A DNA stretch of 64,000 bases from an uncultured Eubacteriales bacterium (GTDB taxonomy: Bacteria; Bacillota; Clostridia; Peptostreptococcales; Anaerovoracaceae): positions 1 to 64,000 of the forward strand of contig OMZI01000005.1 in NCBI GenBank assembly GCA_900315485.1, written 5' to 3'. The notes under the pieces are model-generated. The model was not told the DNA's origin. It was given only the letters and a program-made list of their open reading frames with translations, and did not search any database. The position numbers were made by a program, and so were the translations under genes. Below are positions 17,314 to 26,050 of this stretch, in pieces; position 1 is the first letter of the stretch; every line of letters starts with the position of its first letter.

Positions 17314-18258
17314 TCAGCCCTCCTTTCTTTCGCTCAGCACTGCAGTCCCCTTTTGAGAAAGGACTCCTGTGCCGCTTCTTTTGGCTTCTTGTAAAACCGC
17401 CGTGCCTGATCCGCCCTTCTTCTTTTTAGGGGTTCTGCTGCGGGGTGTTGTATCTTCCTGTCTTTGCCCGGGCAGGCTGCTCTCGGTCATCAGAACGGCA
17501 GTGCCCTGCTTCTTTGCTTTTCTTGGTTCGGGGAGGACGTCCGTGCCTCCGCTCCGCTGGGGCGCCAGTACATCTGTGCCCTTTCTTTCGCCTTTTCCCT
17601 GCGGGAGGACAGCTGTTCCCTTTTCCGAATTGGATGCCGCCCCCAGTACTGCAGTGCCTTTTCCCGCGTTCCGAGTTGTCTTGTCCTGAAGTGTCAAAAC
17701 GTCTGCTCCGACGGAGGCCTTTTTCTTCGGATCGCCCAGAATATCAGTGCCTTTCGGCGAAGCCTCTCTTTTCGGAGGCGTCAAAATGTCCGTTCCGGAA
17801 GTGTCAGATTGGGAACTCTTCTGCGGCAGGACGTCTGTGCCCTTTGCAGGTTTTTTATCGGCTGCTTCCAGTACCGCGGTCCCTTTGGCGGGTCTTTTGT
17901 TCTCCCCGAGAACTGCAGTGCCCTTTCTTTCCCGGGCAGGCTGTTTCATCCTTTTCTCGGACTTCTGTTGCAGGCTGTTTCTTTCAGCCTCTCTTTCCTC
18001 CTCGACCTTTTTAAGAATATCCGCTGCCTCGCGGCTCAACGCCCTTCTCCGAGGAGGGATCTTTACAGGAGTCGTTTCGAGAACAGATCTCGCCTGCCTC
18101 TGTGCTGTATGTGTGGTCGCGTATCCTGCACCCGTGATCATGTCGAGTTCGGCTTTTACTTCCGGGATATTGTTTCTTCTCCCGCTCATGATGACCAGGG
18201 CCAGGAGAACGAGGCCGACAGAGGCGACTGCTATTCCTATGTACTTGATCAGTATCAT
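17314..18258 (-). CDS. Membrane-anchored GT[A/D]VL repeat protein, likely multi-phosphothreonine FHA scaffold
   Basis: 314-aa protein: N-terminal transmembrane helix (3-24), a basic cytoplasmic linker with a coiled-coil-like stretch (about 75-105), then a disordered Lys/Pro/Gly-rich tail holding 14 spaced copies of GT[A/D/G][V/I]L. In one copy (GADVL) the Thr is Ala. Each Thr has Leu at +3, the classic FHA ligand form pThr-x-x-[L/I]. A Ser/Thr kinase, a PP2C phosphatase and an FHA protein are encoded within 12 kb on the same strand. The natural reading is a kinase-decorated docking platform for the FHA protein. Phosphorylation is inferred. The gene overlaps its upstream neighbour by 4 bp. Confidence 0.8.
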   Translation of the reverse strand: MILIKYIGIAVASVGLVLLALVIMSGRRNNIPEVKAELDMITGAGYATTHTAQRQARSVLETTPVKIPPRRRALSREAADILKKVEEEREAERNSLQQKSEKRMKQPARERKGTAVLGENKRPAKGTAVLEAADKKPAKGTDVLPQKSSQSDTSGTDILTPPKREASPKGTDILGDPKKKASVGADVLTLQDKTTRNAGKGTAVLGAASNSEKGTAVLPQGKGERKGTDVLAPQRSGGTDVLPEPRKAKKQGTAVLMTESSLPGQRQEDTTPRSRTPKKKKGGSGTAVLQEAKRSGTGVLSQKGTAVLSERKEG

Positions 18259-18695
18259 TTTTTAATCACTTCCTTGAATATGGCGGAGATCGTGTCTCCG
18301 TCGAGGGCGCATGGGTCCCCCTCTTCTATCCGGATCGGCGATGCAGAAAATCCGGCTTCATATACTTCATCAAGAAACTTGCGCGCTACTGTGAAAGCGT
18401 CATCATTTATTTCCTTAAGACACGGGTCGCTGTCGTTGTATTCCGCGCTTTCGTCTACCGCCATGTACAGCGTCCCCTTAACGACATCGCTGAATTCCCT
18501 GATCTGTATGCGCGGGAAATCTCTTTCGTGAAGACCCGCTATCACAAACGGCATAAGCCCGTAGAAGGAGTTTTCAGGATTGTTCAGGTAATGGCGGCTC
18601 AGTGCAAAGTCTGCTACGCCGGGTTTCTGCGGCTTAAAGCTGAATCCGTGTGTTCCTGTGAAGTAGAGATCATTTGCTTTTGTAACTAATTTCAT
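18255..18695 (-). CDS. Conserved-context protein of unknown function
   Basis: 146 aa, soluble, mixed alpha/beta, no signal or membrane segment. Landmarks are FTGTHGFSFKPQKPG near the N terminus and an acidic middle. The start follows ATAGGAGGAGAC. It lies in a tight series (4-bp overlap downstream, 8-bp gap upstream) between the GT[A/D]VL scaffold and the kinase accessory gene, so a part in the same signalling complex is plausible. I recognise no family. Confidence 0.65.
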   Translation of the reverse strand: MKLVTKANDLYFTGTHGFSFKPQKPGVADFALSRHYLNNPENSFYGLMPFVIAGLHERDFPRIQIREFSDVVKGTLYMAVDESAEYNDSDPCLKEINDDAFTVARKFLDEVYEAGFSASPIRIEEGDPCALDGDTISAIFKEVIKK

Positions 18696-18703
18696 GTCTC
18701 CTC

Positions 18704-19093
18704 CTATTGCATTTTCTTCAGTTCGTATGTTTCCATTTCATCCATATCAATGTATTCCAGCCTGCCGAAGCGCTTGACGCTCATGATACCGATCATCATG
18801 CCGTCATCATCTGCTTCTTCTACTGATATCGCTCCTGCCGGCGTATACACTCCGACGACAGCTATAGCCGCCGATTCGTCGCCATCCTTGTAGATCCTTC
18901 CGGTCATGTCGTAGTCGTCTGTCGGATCCGCTTTCATCTCGAGGCATCTTCCGTCGGACATCAGAAAGGCTCCTTCAAAGTCATCGAGCGTCGGGCGCGA
19001 AGTATTGAGCTGCAAGATCACAAGTGTCAAAGCTATTGCCGCAAGAACAATGCCCGATAATATGACAACTGTCTTTTTTCTGTTTATTCTCAT
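18704..19093 (-). CDS. Single-pass membrane protein with small beta-rich ectodomain
   Basis: 129 aa: transmembrane helix about 8-28, then an acidic extracytoplasmic domain predicted as a small beta barrel (EGAFLMSDGRCLEMKAD, MTGRIYKDGDESAAIAVVG). It begins at ATGA overlapping the kinase stop codon, so it is translationally coupled to the kinase. It could sense or modulate the kinase ectodomain; this is inference from position only. Confidence 0.65.
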   Translation of the reverse strand: MRINRKKTVVILSGIVLAAIALTLVILQLNTSRPTLDDFEGAFLMSDGRCLEMKADPTDDYDMTGRIYKDGDESAAIAVVGVYTPAGAISVEEADDDGMMIGIMSVKRFGRLEYIDMDEMETYELKKMQ

Positions 19094-20742
19094 CGTACGT
19101 CCTCTCCTTCTTCCGGTTCTGCTTCGTATGTCAGATCCCCGCCTTCCTTCTTCCTGGCGGAAGTATATGACGTATGTACGCTGCTTTTGGTTTGCTCAGC
19201 CAGAGCCTCTGTCTTCAGGTCTGCGCCCTTGCCGATCTTGTCTATCGCTTTGGTGATCTCTGCTTCAGATATCCCCGCATCACGCATGTCTATCTTCTCG
19301 ATCTCTATGAGGTTGAGGACCGCTTCAGAGACTATCGCCCGCAGCTTTTCGTTATCCGATGATCCCACTGCTTCGCTACCTGATGTCAGGAGCTTTTCAA
19401 GGTCCTCTTTGGATATCTCCTTTGCCAGCAGCGAATCGTCGCTCATCACGAAGGTCCTGTAGCACTCTGCAAGGTATATGTAGCTCTCCGCCTTTTCTGT
19501 CTCGGTACCGCCTCTGGACGCGGTGAAGAACGGTTCGGCTGTCAGGATCTTCGCTCTTGCAGAACTGTCGGATTCGCCCGTGTAGTAGCTCAGGTAAGCT
19601 TCGCCAATGTCGTAGTTTACATCCTTAGGAACAGAACTTTTTTTGCGGTTATATATACTGAAGAATCTTGCTGACTCTTCCTCCGTGAACTTTCCGTCCT
19701 CGGCATATGCCTGTATGAGTGCTATGTAAGCTGCTTCTTCCCCGGGCTTTATGTCTATGGCCTTTTCAAGGCTTGCTTCTTTTGCCTTGAGGTTTCCTCC
19801 CGGGCTTTGCACGAGATTGTTGTAGTTGCTTCTCTCTGTTATGAAGCCTCCCACTGCGACAGTTATGCCTATGAGAGTCACTGCTATCGCGGCTATGAGC
19901 CTTCTCCTGTAGAGGCTTATAGTTCTCTGAAGGCCCGAGATATATGCATCATCGAGTTTCTCGTACGACTCAAGTGCATTCGCGAGCTCCGCTGCGGACT
20001 GATATCTTTCGTCCGGATCTTTCTTCGTTGCTTTCTGGATTATCTTCTCAAGACCCTGTGACAGCGACGGGTTCACCTTTCTTAGCGGTTGGATGTAGTA
20101 CGGCGGCATTGTCTGGTCCTTGCCCGTAAGAAGCGAATACATGGTAGATCCGACTGTATATACATCCGAGCGGACATCTGTGCTTTTAGTGAAATGCTCA
20201 GGGCTCGCGTAGCCTTCGGAGCCTAGGGGCATCGTGTCGCCTTTGCCCTTGTATTCTCTTGCTATACCGAAGTCTATGATGCGTATGTGTCCGTCGTAGT
20301 TCAGCATAAGGTTGCTCGGCTTGATGTCGCGGTATATGATAGGCGGCGTCTGGCTGTGCAGGTATGTGAGGATATCGCATACCTCGAGCATCCATGTGAC
20401 TACTGCGCTTTCCGGCTGCGGACCGTACATGCTGAGCACGCTCTGCAGTGTTTCGCCCTGGATGTAATCCATTACGACGCACAGGATCTCCTCATCGTCT
20501 ATTACGTCTACGATCCTCGGAAGGGCTGCGTGGTCAAGAGATTTCATTATCTCTATCTCGCGAAGTGTCTTTGTCTCGTCGACCGTGTTCCTGTAGCCTG
20601 CGCTCGCCTTGTTTATTTCCTTGACCGCCCACTGCTTGTTGAGGTTCAGGTCTTTGGCCAGCCAGACTTTTGACATTCCGCCCTGCCCTATTATGGTCAG
20701 TATTTCGTATTTGTTATTCAGGATATCTCCCGGTCTAAGCAT
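19090..20742 (-). CDS. Transmembrane Ser/Thr protein kinase (PknB/Hanks type)
   Basis: 550-aa receptor-like kinase. Kinase domain about 12-268: Gly loop GQGGMS (19-24), ATP-binding Lys41, YRDIKPSN with catalytic Asp139 (YRD in place of HRD), DFG at 157-159, and SPEHF for the APE motif. Transmembrane helix about 286-306. The extracytoplasmic part (about 310-550) is helical and TPR-like, not PASTA, so it is not the ordinary cell-wall-sensing PrkC. It is co-transcribed with the scaffold and small membrane proteins downstream. Likely targets are the GT[A/D]VL Thr residues and the FHA protein; target identity is inferred. Confidence 0.92.
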   Translation of the reverse strand: MLRPGDILNNKYEILTIIGQGGMSKVWLAKDLNLNKQWAVKEINKASAGYRNTVDETKTLREIEIMKSLDHAALPRIVDVIDDEEILCVVMDYIQGETLQSVLSMYGPQPESAVVTWMLEVCDILTYLHSQTPPIIYRDIKPSNLMLNYDGHIRIIDFGIAREYKGKGDTMPLGSEGYASPEHFTKSTDVRSDVYTVGSTMYSLLTGKDQTMPPYYIQPLRKVNPSLSQGLEKIIQKATKKDPDERYQSAAELANALESYEKLDDAYISGLQRTISLYRRRLIAAIAVTLIGITVAVGGFITERSNYNNLVQSPGGNLKAKEASLEKAIDIKPGEEAAYIALIQAYAEDGKFTEEESARFFSIYNRKKSSVPKDVNYDIGEAYLSYYTGESDSSARAKILTAEPFFTASRGGTETEKAESYIYLAECYRTFVMSDDSLLAKEISKEDLEKLLTSGSEAVGSSDNEKLRAIVSEAVLNLIEIEKIDMRDAGISEAEITKAIDKIGKGADLKTEALAEQTKSSVHTSYTSARKKEGGDLTYEAEPEEGEDVR

Positions 20743-20753
20743 TTTCTCAACTC

Positions 20754-21893
20754 CTATAACTGAAGCACCTGTTCGATCATATCTTTGGCTTCCATCATTC
20801 TGTCCGGATCTGCGAACGGGGCGTCCCTGTATCTTTCGTCTGCTATCTCGCAGCCTGTAAGATACTGCATCAACGGCTCGTCCATTCCGCTTAAGAAAAG
20901 CGTCAGTTCATATCTCCGCCGTGCGATGAACAGAGCTCCTGTAAGCTCCGTGCTGTATGTCACCATGTTTGCAAGCAGGCTCCTGTTTATGAGCGCCATT
21001 CTCAGTTCACTGAAGTGGAGCTCTTCACGAAGGAGGCGGTTTGCCGCCATCGATATGGAATGCGCCGTGCATCTCTCTGTGTAGCTCCTTCCGTGGCACG
21101 CGATCGGAAGCGGGCCCGGCCCGTTATAGCCCTCGTTATTAGTGAGGCCTGCGGACATTATTGTGTTTATCATGTTTCTGCGGTGCCTCAGAAGCTCCTC
21201 GACCTTGCCGGGAAGCGGCACGAAACGCGGGCGTATGTCGCTGTCTGTTATACAGCGCATCTTCGGGAAAGAGCCTCTGTAATGGATCTCCGAGTCACGT
21301 CTGTCTTCATAAAGAGGATATATGTCCGAGTATGTCACTTTAGCAAGGTCTTCTGCGCTGGCGCCTGTGAACAGCATCAGGGCATATGCCGTAAGCTCTC
21401 CGGGCTTGTCTTCCCTCAGAAGATGCGGTTTCAGAAGCTGTACTTCTCTGGCTGAGAGATTGTAGATGTTGTCGCAGCTGCTTTCGACCTCGGCTTCGCA
21501 GGCGGACGCTCCGCCCGGGAAGTCCTCTGCCTTGTACCAGATGCCCCAGAGCGGGTCTTCCTCGTGGTACTGTTCCATGAGATAGCGCTCGAGAGGTTCT
21601 GTTATTAGAGGCCTTATCTCTTCGCGGAACTTCTCTTTGGAGATGCGCTCCTTTTTCCTGATCTTTCTGAACAGGTTTCTGAGGTTTACTGCAAAGATGT
21701 CTGTGTAGTTCACTGCCGGGATAGACTGGCCGACGCCCGGGCATATAATCTCGTTATATATGCGGGCAGCATTTTCTATTCCCTTATCATCCAGCTTGTG
21801 TTCCTTGCAGAACCAGTCAAAGTAGTCTTCGAAGACTCCGCACAGGTTCATGCGCTCTTCGGATGTAATTTTCTTGAATCGTGTGTTTATCAT
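20754..21893 (-). CDS. Degenerate tyrosine-recombinase-like protein
   Basis: 379 aa. The middle (AYALMLFTGASAEDLAKVTYSDI) has the shape of the integrase catalytic-domain opening (LLLYTGLRxSEL...DI), but the catalytic Arg position is Ala/Ser. Neither an HxxR box nor a C-terminal Tyr nucleophile in GHxxxxxTxxxY context is evident. It was probably derived from a recombinase fold and now serves as a DNA-binding or structural protein. It sits between the kinase and a VirD4-like gene with 12-bp and 60-bp gaps. The ribosome site is weak (GGGAAAAGCC). The assignment is tentative. Confidence 0.6.
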   Translation of the reverse strand: MINTRFKKITSEERMNLCGVFEDYFDWFCKEHKLDDKGIENAARIYNEIICPGVGQSIPAVNYTDIFAVNLRNLFRKIRKKERISKEKFREEIRPLITEPLERYLMEQYHEEDPLWGIWYKAEDFPGGASACEAEVESSCDNIYNLSAREVQLLKPHLLREDKPGELTAYALMLFTGASAEDLAKVTYSDIYPLYEDRRDSEIHYRGSFPKMRCITDSDIRPRFVPLPGKVEELLRHRRNMINTIMSAGLTNNEGYNGPGPLPIACHGRSYTERCTAHSISMAANRLLREELHFSELRMALINRSLLANMVTYSTELTGALFIARRRYELTLFLSGMDEPLMQYLTGCEIADERYRDAPFADPDRMMEAKDMIEQVLQL

Positions 21894-21953
21894 GGCTTTT
21901 CCCGTGCAGGGCCCTTTTTTGACAAGAGCCCTGCTGAATTTGGTGCGTTTCCT

Positions 21954-23936
21954 TTAGAATGCGAGATAGTCGAGTTCTGACTCCTCTTTTCTTGTTATGG
22001 CTTTGTCCCTGTCATCCCATACAGGGGTCAGCCCCATTTTTTCCGGTGACCACCCCGGGACGATCTCATCGAGGCGGATATCTCTTCTTCTTCCTGTGGC
22101 AGAGTCTATGAAGTGTATGTCCGACATAGGGTGATCGTCTGCGTTGTACGCCTTCTCGATCGCGGCGTTGCAGTTTGAAAGCTTGAAGAATATCTCGCCT
22201 TTATCAAGGTTTTTGAGTCTGTCCGCGGAAACTGCAGGGTTTGGTTTAGAATGGTCCTGCTCACCGCGCATTGTTCCGTTCGGTCCGATAGTCATAGATC
22301 CGGACTGCTCCTTGACAGAGCCTGTTCCGGAGATTTCTTCCAGCTTCATTCTTGTCATATATTCGTGACCGCCCGTATAGACAACGGAAAGGTTTTGGAA
22401 GAAGCTGTCTGCGAGGTTTTCTCCGTATATCTCCACAAGCTGCGGATAAGACTGGCTGCACAGGATCATCTGTGTTCCATAGCTTCTGACGATTGAGAGA
22501 TAGTCTTCGAGGCCTTTGATCCTGCCTGCGCAGGATAGCTCCTCAAGTATGACGACATTTCTCAGGTCTATCTTCTTACCGTTGTTCCTTGTAGCATTCA
22601 CCCTGACGCTGTCCATGTAGAGCTCAATGAAGAGCGTCATCGCCGGCTTAAAGAATGTATTCGGCGTCTCGTACATGATGGAAAGGAACGCAGGCTCTAA
22701 CACTGCCTTGTCCAGATCTACTTCATCACGGGAGAAGATATCCGCTATTACCGGGTCTTTCATGACTCCCAGAGATTTGGTCAGAGATGAGGCTATACGT
22801 TTATAGTTCGGATCCTCTTTCCACTTCCAGTAGTTGCCGGAAAGAAGAGCTTCGTCGTCCTCCGAGCTTTCTATAGCGAAACTGAAAAGTGCGTCTATGT
22901 CATCGCCCGGAAGGTTCAGTATCTTTACCACTTCTTTCCATGTTCTGTCTTTGGATGAACATGTGTGATTTTCCGATGAAAGACTCGCGCCTGCCGGAAC
23001 GAAGGTCTTGCCTTTTGAAACAAACAGCAGCGCTGTTGTCAGAAGGCCGTGCATTGAGTCGGGCCAGTAAGGGTCCTTTGCATTAGATATCCTGTTTGAC
23101 AGGATCAGCTCGGCTATCCATCCGGCGATAAGTTCCGGATGTTCCGATTGTCTGATGATCTTCAGGAGGTCCATGCCGGATGACAGGTGCGCATCTTCAC
23201 GCCGGAATCTCATAGACCAGAAATGCCTGTACCTGTAAAGCATGCACTTCGGTGCTGCATCTATGGTCTCTTCCCCTTTCGGGTCGAGAAACAGCAGTGA
23301 GTAGCCATTCTTTATGCTCTGGTATACCCTGTGCCTCAGAAAGTTGGATTTACCTCTGCCCGGTGCTCCCATGACCAGAAGGTTCCTGTTGTCCAGCTGA
23401 TCAAGGTAGGTTCTGTCCGTGTCCGGGATACCGAGAATCTCGCCTGTCTTCTTGTCGATGCCGAGTATAGTTCCTTTCGGGTCGTCAGGTGCGGATATAT
23501 CAAGCCAGCGCTTCTTTTCAGCACGCGTCATCATCTTTGATGCGCCGTGGAGGCTGGACGGGTCTATCGGGTTGCCGTATTCATCCGTCTCATCGGGAGC
23601 GAGGCTGCTGTACCAGTAGACCGCTTTTGCGGATATGAATGCCGCTGCTGCGATAAGGATCACAGCCGTGGCAGGTCTGAATCTGAGAAGCGCTGCAAGG
23701 ATCTTTACCGGATCCATCATGAGTTCTGCCGTCAGGTGCTCCATGTAGAGCGAGACGCTGCAGAAACAGAGAGGGAAGATCAGAAGGAGAAATGTCAGGA
23801 CCGCAGATGATGCCGCCATTCTGATCGACCAGCGCACTTTGATGTGTTTCAGCTTTCTTGCTTCCCTGATCCAGAGGAGACATCTTGGTGTGAACTCTGC
23901 TTCGAGCCTCCTTTTGAGCTGTGATCTGCTGCTCAC
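21954..23936 (-). CDS. VirD4/TraG-like coupling ATPase, paralogue 2
   Basis: 660-aa membrane ATPase of the type IV coupling protein family. Two N-terminal helices (about 37-60 and 90-110) are followed by the motor domain with Walker A GAPGRGKSNF and Walker B VVILEELSCAG, and a VRSYGTQMILCSQS sensor segment. GTG start at 23936, overlapping the stop of the upstream paralogue (GTGA) behind AAGGAGGTG. A full VirD4 is encoded at 40.3-42.4 kb, so this is a second intact coupling-type motor. It may move a different substrate or serve the surface/phospho-signalling module. Confidence 0.85.
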   Translation of the reverse strand: MSSRSQLKRRLEAEFTPRCLLWIREARKLKHIKVRWSIRMAASSAVLTFLLLIFPLCFCSVSLYMEHLTAELMMDPVKILAALLRFRPATAVILIAAAAFISAKAVYWYSSLAPDETDEYGNPIDPSSLHGASKMMTRAEKKRWLDISAPDDPKGTILGIDKKTGEILGIPDTDRTYLDQLDNRNLLVMGAPGRGKSNFLRHRVYQSIKNGYSLLFLDPKGEETIDAAPKCMLYRYRHFWSMRFRREDAHLSSGMDLLKIIRQSEHPELIAGWIAELILSNRISNAKDPYWPDSMHGLLTTALLFVSKGKTFVPAGASLSSENHTCSSKDRTWKEVVKILNLPGDDIDALFSFAIESSEDDEALLSGNYWKWKEDPNYKRIASSLTKSLGVMKDPVIADIFSRDEVDLDKAVLEPAFLSIMYETPNTFFKPAMTLFIELYMDSVRVNATRNNGKKIDLRNVVILEELSCAGRIKGLEDYLSIVRSYGTQMILCSQSYPQLVEIYGENLADSFFQNLSVVYTGGHEYMTRMKLEEISGTGSVKEQSGSMTIGPNGTMRGEQDHSKPNPAVSADRLKNLDKGEIFFKLSNCNAAIEKAYNADDHPMSDIHFIDSATGRRRDIRLDEIVPGWSPEKMGLTPVWDDRDKAITRKEESELDYLAF

Positions 23937-25642
23937 TCGCCACTCACCTCCTTCTTGTCTGAACGGAAGTGGCGGACTGCCTCACCTTTGACAGCTTCAT
24001 ATGAGGACTCTTTTGTGTAGTCGTAGTCATCGAGGCTAAGAGTACCGGCTATTCCGCTTTCTGTATTGAGGATCCTGCAGGAGGCAAGCTCGTTATTCCT
24101 GTAGTAGGCCTTCTCAAGTTTGAAGGCTCCTGTGTTTCTGTCGATAAGAAAAATATCTCCCTTTTCTATCTCCATCAGTTCTTCTGCCGTTATTCTCGGC
24201 CTGAGTTCTTCTGTCATGCAGTAGCCTGCCAGCGAGGAAAGATATTCCGCAGTCTCAGTGTCCGGTGTTCCCGTAACTACATATCTGCCGAAAGATCTTC
24301 TTGCTCTGGATGTCTGATCGTTTGTCTCCGCTGACAGCGTTCTGCAGTTTACGATGTACTGAATATTGGCACTGCGTGAAGTTGAAAGCAGCGATTCTAT
24401 CGGGTAGATGTTCCCTCTAAATGCGTCTGCATCCAGGATATGGATCTGGAGAAGTTCGGGAAGACGCCAGAGCTTCTTCCGCCCTCTCGCGGCATAGTAG
24501 CGGTTTCTGATAGTTTCTTCTATGTCCTTGTATGTATTCCAGAGAAGGTAATCGCTTATCGGTGAGATCCTGCTTTTCTTTTCCGCAGGGCGGATGATAA
24601 GCCCGAAGCTTTTATGCTCAGGCACCCCTATTTCCGGGAGCATTTCCTTTGTGGTTTTTCCTTTTGAGAGGCCTGTTTCCTCCGCATACGGCCTGAGGAC
24701 GTCTGTTGCTACCTTCAGGTATTTGCTCCAGTCCTTTTCAAGTTCTGCAATCATTTTGCTGTCATCGGCATGCCATTTTGAAGCTTCGTGCCACGTGTGC
24801 TTCCCGACTTTTTCTGATGTGAGTGCCGGATCAAGGAGTATCGCGTATGCATCCTCCAAAGAAGCCCCTTCTCTATCGCTTGCTTTACTGAAAGCATAGC
24901 TGAGGAGGTGTTCTGTGTAACGGGAAAGAGCGCCTGTAAGCCCTGCGCCTTTACACATTACCTGTGCGAGCACGGACCTTCTGTTTTCGTTTACGGTGGA
25001 CCCCAGTATGTTGCAGCCTCCCGACTTTGACGGATTCTTAAGATCCAGGACAGATATTTCATATCCTTCTGCTTTCATTGCCGGATAGGCGGTCTTGAAG
25101 CCATTTCCCTCACTGTCGTCATAAAGTACTATGTCGAGACCCTCATCTACAGCATTTAGGATGTTCACAAGGGTGAAGCCGGAAAGCTTGCGCATCTTGT
25201 CATCTCCTACTATGCCGATGTTGTCGATATCCTTGAATGAATATCCGTATATCCCCTTTCCGTTTTTTCCTATTATGCAGGAAAGCCCATTCGGGCTGAG
25301 CAGAGACAGCACTCTTTCGGGGTCATGGTCATATCTTTCCATATCTTCCGCGACTCTCTGTTCTCTGGCCTCGTATTCCTTTTTCCCCGTGGTCAGATAC
25401 CATAGCCCTTTTCTGATGCTTCTATACAGGACCCCGGCAAACAGAGCTGCAAGCAGGCTCACGGCAGCAAGAGCTGCGGCAACAGAAGGTGCTTCCTTAA
25501 CAAGGAAAGAGATGTGCGAAATGGTTCCGCCTTCTCCACTCTTTGGCATGGTGCCGATGAGGTGGTTTACTGAGCAGCAGAAAAAGGCGACTGCAAGAGC
25601 CATGACCGCTGCTCTTTCAATATTCTTTTTTCTTTTTACCAT
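23933..25642 (-). CDS. VirD4/TraG-like protein, paralogue 3, degenerate P-loop
   Basis: 569 aa. Two N-terminal helices (about 10-27 and 50-72) precede a cytoplasmic domain aligned in layout with the neighbouring VirD4 paralogue. The Walker A region reads GIVGDDKMRKLSG, with no GK[TS], and the Walker B equivalent is weak (IHILDADAF). It retains a sensor-like stretch (NIQYIVNCRTLS). Most simply it is a non-hydrolysing partner subunit for the intact ATPase encoded immediately downstream with a 4-bp overlap. The start follows AAAGGAG. Confidence 0.75.
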   Translation of the reverse strand: MVKRKKNIERAAVMALAVAFFCCSVNHLIGTMPKSGEGGTISHISFLVKEAPSVAAALAAVSLLAALFAGVLYRSIRKGLWYLTTGKKEYEAREQRVAEDMERYDHDPERVLSLLSPNGLSCIIGKNGKGIYGYSFKDIDNIGIVGDDKMRKLSGFTLVNILNAVDEGLDIVLYDDSEGNGFKTAYPAMKAEGYEISVLDLKNPSKSGGCNILGSTVNENRRSVLAQVMCKGAGLTGALSRYTEHLLSYAFSKASDREGASLEDAYAILLDPALTSEKVGKHTWHEASKWHADDSKMIAELEKDWSKYLKVATDVLRPYAEETGLSKGKTTKEMLPEIGVPEHKSFGLIIRPAEKKSRISPISDYLLWNTYKDIEETIRNRYYAARGRKKLWRLPELLQIHILDADAFRGNIYPIESLLSTSRSANIQYIVNCRTLSAETNDQTSRARRSFGRYVVTGTPDTETAEYLSSLAGYCMTEELRPRITAEELMEIEKGDIFLIDRNTGAFKLEKAYYRNNELASCRILNTESGIAGTLSLDDYDYTKESSYEAVKGEAVRHFRSDKKEVSGE

Positions 25643-25981
25643 TTGAGGTAACTCCTTTCGATCATTGACAGCATATGTCCGTCTCCTCAGGGAGAACTTT
25701 TCTGCTTGTGGCCATATATCTATTAACCGGGGCGTTCGGTTTTCCTATTTGCCTTCCGTATGTTGAGGCGGCCTTTCGTTTTTCCTATTCAGCCGCTTCC
25801 GGGACCCGCAGGAGTGTTCTAGCTGATTTGATGTGCATATGGTCTTTTTTTAGTTAAGACTTGTGTATATATTGAAAAGAGTCCGCTTTCGCGTATCTTT
25901 GTTTCCTCCTTTTCTCTGTGACTTAGGTTTCAGCCAACGCGGGGGTTTAGCGCCTCCCCGCAGGGCGTTGATGTGCAAACC
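25643..25981 (-). other. Gene-free spacer with strong hairpin
   Basis: About 340 bp without a supportable gene. On the minus strand, CAACGC/GCGTTG with an inner GCGGGG/CCCCGC forms a long GC-rich hairpin (about 25934-25971) directly after tRNA-like element F. Two 17-codon reading frames are present but lack ribosome sites. No clear sigma-70 promoter seen. Confidence 0.4.
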
Positions 25982-26027
25982 GGCAGCTTGAGGAATCGAA
26001 CCTCTGTAGGGCGTAACCTGTGCTGCC
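25982..26027 (-). ncRNA. tRNA-like element F (minimal acceptor plus T-arm)
   Basis: Minus strand, 46 nt: GGCAGC/GCTGCC, perfect 6-bp acceptor-like stem; a 17-nt linker; T-arm GAGG-TTCGATT-CCTC with canonical loop; AA spacer. No anticodon arm. It lies 23 bp after the DUF4317 gene and upstream of the VirD4-like paralogue 3 leader. Confidence 0.55.
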
Positions 26028-26050
26028 AAAGTATTGATAATATTTTGGGC

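Noticed and set aside
17464..18531. A 355-codon plus-strand frame opposite the GT[A/D]VL repeat gene.
   Set aside because: Mirror of repetitive coding sequence, with no start signal or domain.
25675..25857. Small plus-strand membrane peptide gene in the 25.6-26.0 kb spacer.
   Set aside because: Hydrophobic stretch is present but no ribosome site or promoter; opposite to all neighbours.
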